From Armatimonadota bacterium (GTDB taxonomy: Bacteria > Sysuimicrobiota > Sysuimicrobiia > Sysuimicrobiales > Humicultoraceae): DNA of 6,541 bases. The notes below the pieces were generated by a model, which searched no databases, had not been told where the DNA came from, and saw only the letters and a list, made by a program, of their open reading frames with translations. A program made the position numbers and the translations under genes. The stretch spans positions 1-6,541 of the forward strand of contig JACQGZ010000209.1 in assembly GCA_016199305.1 (NCBI GenBank). The letters run 5' to 3'. Of this stretch, positions 5,616 to 6,541 are shown piece by piece (within the stretch, counting starts at the first letter, position 1; each line of letters opens with the position of its first letter).

Positions 5616-6422
5616 TCAGCGGACTGCGGCGCCGATGAGCGCTGAGACTTCGAGCCAATGCCCCTCGGGCGCGCCGGTGCGGTTCGCTTCCGCCAGATAG
5701 TCTTCGCGAAACCGCTGCTGGTCCTCAGAGGGGAGCAGGCGGAGGCGGTCTGCCGCCGTGGTCAGCGTAATCCGCAGTCGATCTTCGGGCGCCATGTTGT
5801 ATCCATACGGCTCCGTGACGACGCGCCTCTCCTGGAATCCCGCCCGCTCCAGCAGCAGCTCCAGGTGCTCCGGTTGTTCCAGCAGCATCCAGGGTTCCGA
5901 CGGTACCGGTGGGCGCGCGATGCCGTGGCGCTCCAACCACGCGAGGGTCCATTCCCCCATCGGCTCGAAGGCCCCCGGCCTCCAGGTCGTCAGCGCGACT
6001 CGGCCGCCGGGTCGGAGCACCCGCCACATCTCCCGCATCCCCCGGAGCATGTCGGGGAGAAAGAACACCCCAAAGCCGCAGAGAACGGCGTCGAAGCTCT
6101 CGTCGGAAAAGCGCAGCGTCTCTGCATCCATCTCGAAGAACTCGACCGGGAGCTCCTTCGCCTTGCGCCGCGCCTGAGCGAGCATGCCCGGGGAGATATC
6201 GATCCCGGTCACCCGACCCCGCGCCCCGACCCGCTCCGCCGCCAACAGAGCCACCTTGCCGGTCCCCGTCGCCACATCGAGGACGCGCATGCCGGGAGCG
6301 ATCTCCCCGGCGCCAACGAGGGCCTGGGCGTGGTGATCCATGAATCGGAGAGGAACCTCATCATAGGTCTGCGAGGCCAGGTCGAACCGGCCAGCGACCT
6401 TCCTCTTGGAGTCCTCCATCAC
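5616..6422 (-). CDS. Class I SAM-dependent methyltransferase (UbiE/Coq5-like)
   Basis: A 268-residue Rossmann methyltransferase. SAM-binding motif I is VLDVATGTGKVAL (47-59), the acidic end of strand 2 is GIDIS (73-77) with PGML after it, FEMDAET gives the adenine-contacting acid near 99, and FDAVLCGFGVFFLPD (110-124) is motif II. LRPGGRVALTTW at 136-147 is motif III. The N-terminus (RFDLASQTYDEVP) resembles the UbiE/MenG region, but the C-terminal 120 residues differ from quinone methyltransferases, so the substrate is unknown and a small-molecule acceptor is most likely. The start is GTG at 6422 or ATG at 6419: the sequence runs TAG-GTG-ATG, with the TAG ending the citrate synthase gene. 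There is no separate ribosome binding site, so translation is probably coupled to that gene. Confidence 0.92.
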   Translation of the reverse strand: MMEDSKRKVAGRFDLASQTYDEVPLRFMDHHAQALVGAGEIAPGMRVLDVATGTGKVALLAAERVGARGRVTGIDISPGMLAQARRKAKELPVEFFEMDAETLRFSDESFDAVLCGFGVFFLPDMLRGMREMWRVLRPGGRVALTTWRPGAFEPMGEWTLAWLERHGIARPPVPSEPWMLLEQPEHLELLLERAGFQERRVVTEPYGYNMAPEDRLRITLTTAADRLRLLPSEDQQRFREDYLAEANRTGAPEGHWLEVSALIGAAVR

Positions 6423-6541
6423 CTAGCGCAGGTCGAGCGGGACGTACTCGCGCCGCATCGGGCCGACGTATTCGGCCCGGGGGCGGATCAGCCGGTTGTC
6501 GGCGTACTGCTCCAGGATGTGCGCGGTCCACCCGCTGATCC
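6423..6541 (-). CDS. Citrate synthase / 2-methylcitrate synthase family, C-terminal end (cut by window edge)
   Basis: The last 39 residues before TAG (6423-6425) are readable on the minus strand from 6539. They contain [18 protein letters not shown] and then [17 protein letters not shown]. This is the conserved end of type II citrate synthases (bacterial CitZ, GltA-small and PrpC types), in which ISGWxAHIxEQ and RPxAxYxGP carry conserved arginine residues near the active site and subunit interface. The catalytic core lies outside the window, so citrate and 2-methylcitrate synthase cannot be told apart. The product would condense acetyl-CoA or propionyl-CoA with oxaloacetate in the cytoplasm. 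The methyltransferase start follows its stop codon directly, so the two are probably one transcript. Confidence 0.88.
   Translation of the reverse strand, partial: ISGWTAHILEQYADNRLIRPRAEYVGPMRREYVPLDLR

Noticed and set aside
4130..5638. A 502-codon plus-strand open frame across the phosphoesterase and second hydrolase
   Set aside because: It is antisense to one well-supported gene and out of frame with another, and its protein is Arg/Ala/Gly-rich without any domain; this is typical of shadow frames in GC-rich DNA.

Overview
This window is dense, GC-rich bacterial chromosome. Nine of its ten genes are ordinary metabolic or regulatory types; there is no RNA gene, insertion sequence, CRISPR array or phage gene. 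Coding fills almost everything and the longest gap is 136 bases. GTG starts, abutting stop/start junctions and strong third-position G/C point to a high-GC bacterium. The species cannot be fixed from the sequence. The mix (WhiG/FliA-type sigma factor, LytS/LytTR pair, thermophile/Gram-positive-like citrate synthase tail, LutC-type protein) would fit a deep-branching, uncultured high-GC lineage on the Terrabacteria side, but that is a weak inference.

Layout. (1) Bases 1-243, plus strand: the 3' end of a LutC-like LUD-domain gene. (2) Bases 262-4025, minus strand: a tight five-gene run read from right to left. It encodes a FliA/WhiG-family sigma factor, a small soluble LytS-like histidine kinase, a LytTR response regulator, an SDR-family protein lacking the usual Tyr/Lys catalytic pair, and a probably exported alpha/beta hydrolase. 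The first four junctions are +1, -16, +7 and -29 bases, so co-transcription and translational coupling are very likely. (3) Bases 4162-4734, minus strand: a small calcineurin-like metallophosphoesterase, 136 bases upstream of the sigma gene. (4) Bases 4803-5594, plus strand: a second, cytoplasmic alpha/beta hydrolase, divergent from the phosphoesterase across a 68-base gap with a -10-like element. (5) Bases 5616-6541, minus strand: a class I SAM-dependent methyltransferase placed directly after the stop codon of a citrate synthase family gene cut by the window edge.

How it may work together. The most notable part is the five-gene run. It combines a transcription initiation factor that has lost the usual region 3 with a two-component pair whose kinase has no visible sensor domain, followed by two enzyme-like proteins. 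One reading is a regulatory cassette in which the kinase/LytTR pair controls the operon or senses a state relayed by another protein, with the SDR-like protein and exported hydrolase as outputs. This is inference from gene order; the sequence shows no target or ligand. The flanking genes (LutC-like, citrate synthase, methyltransferase) look like central or accessory metabolism unrelated to the cassette.
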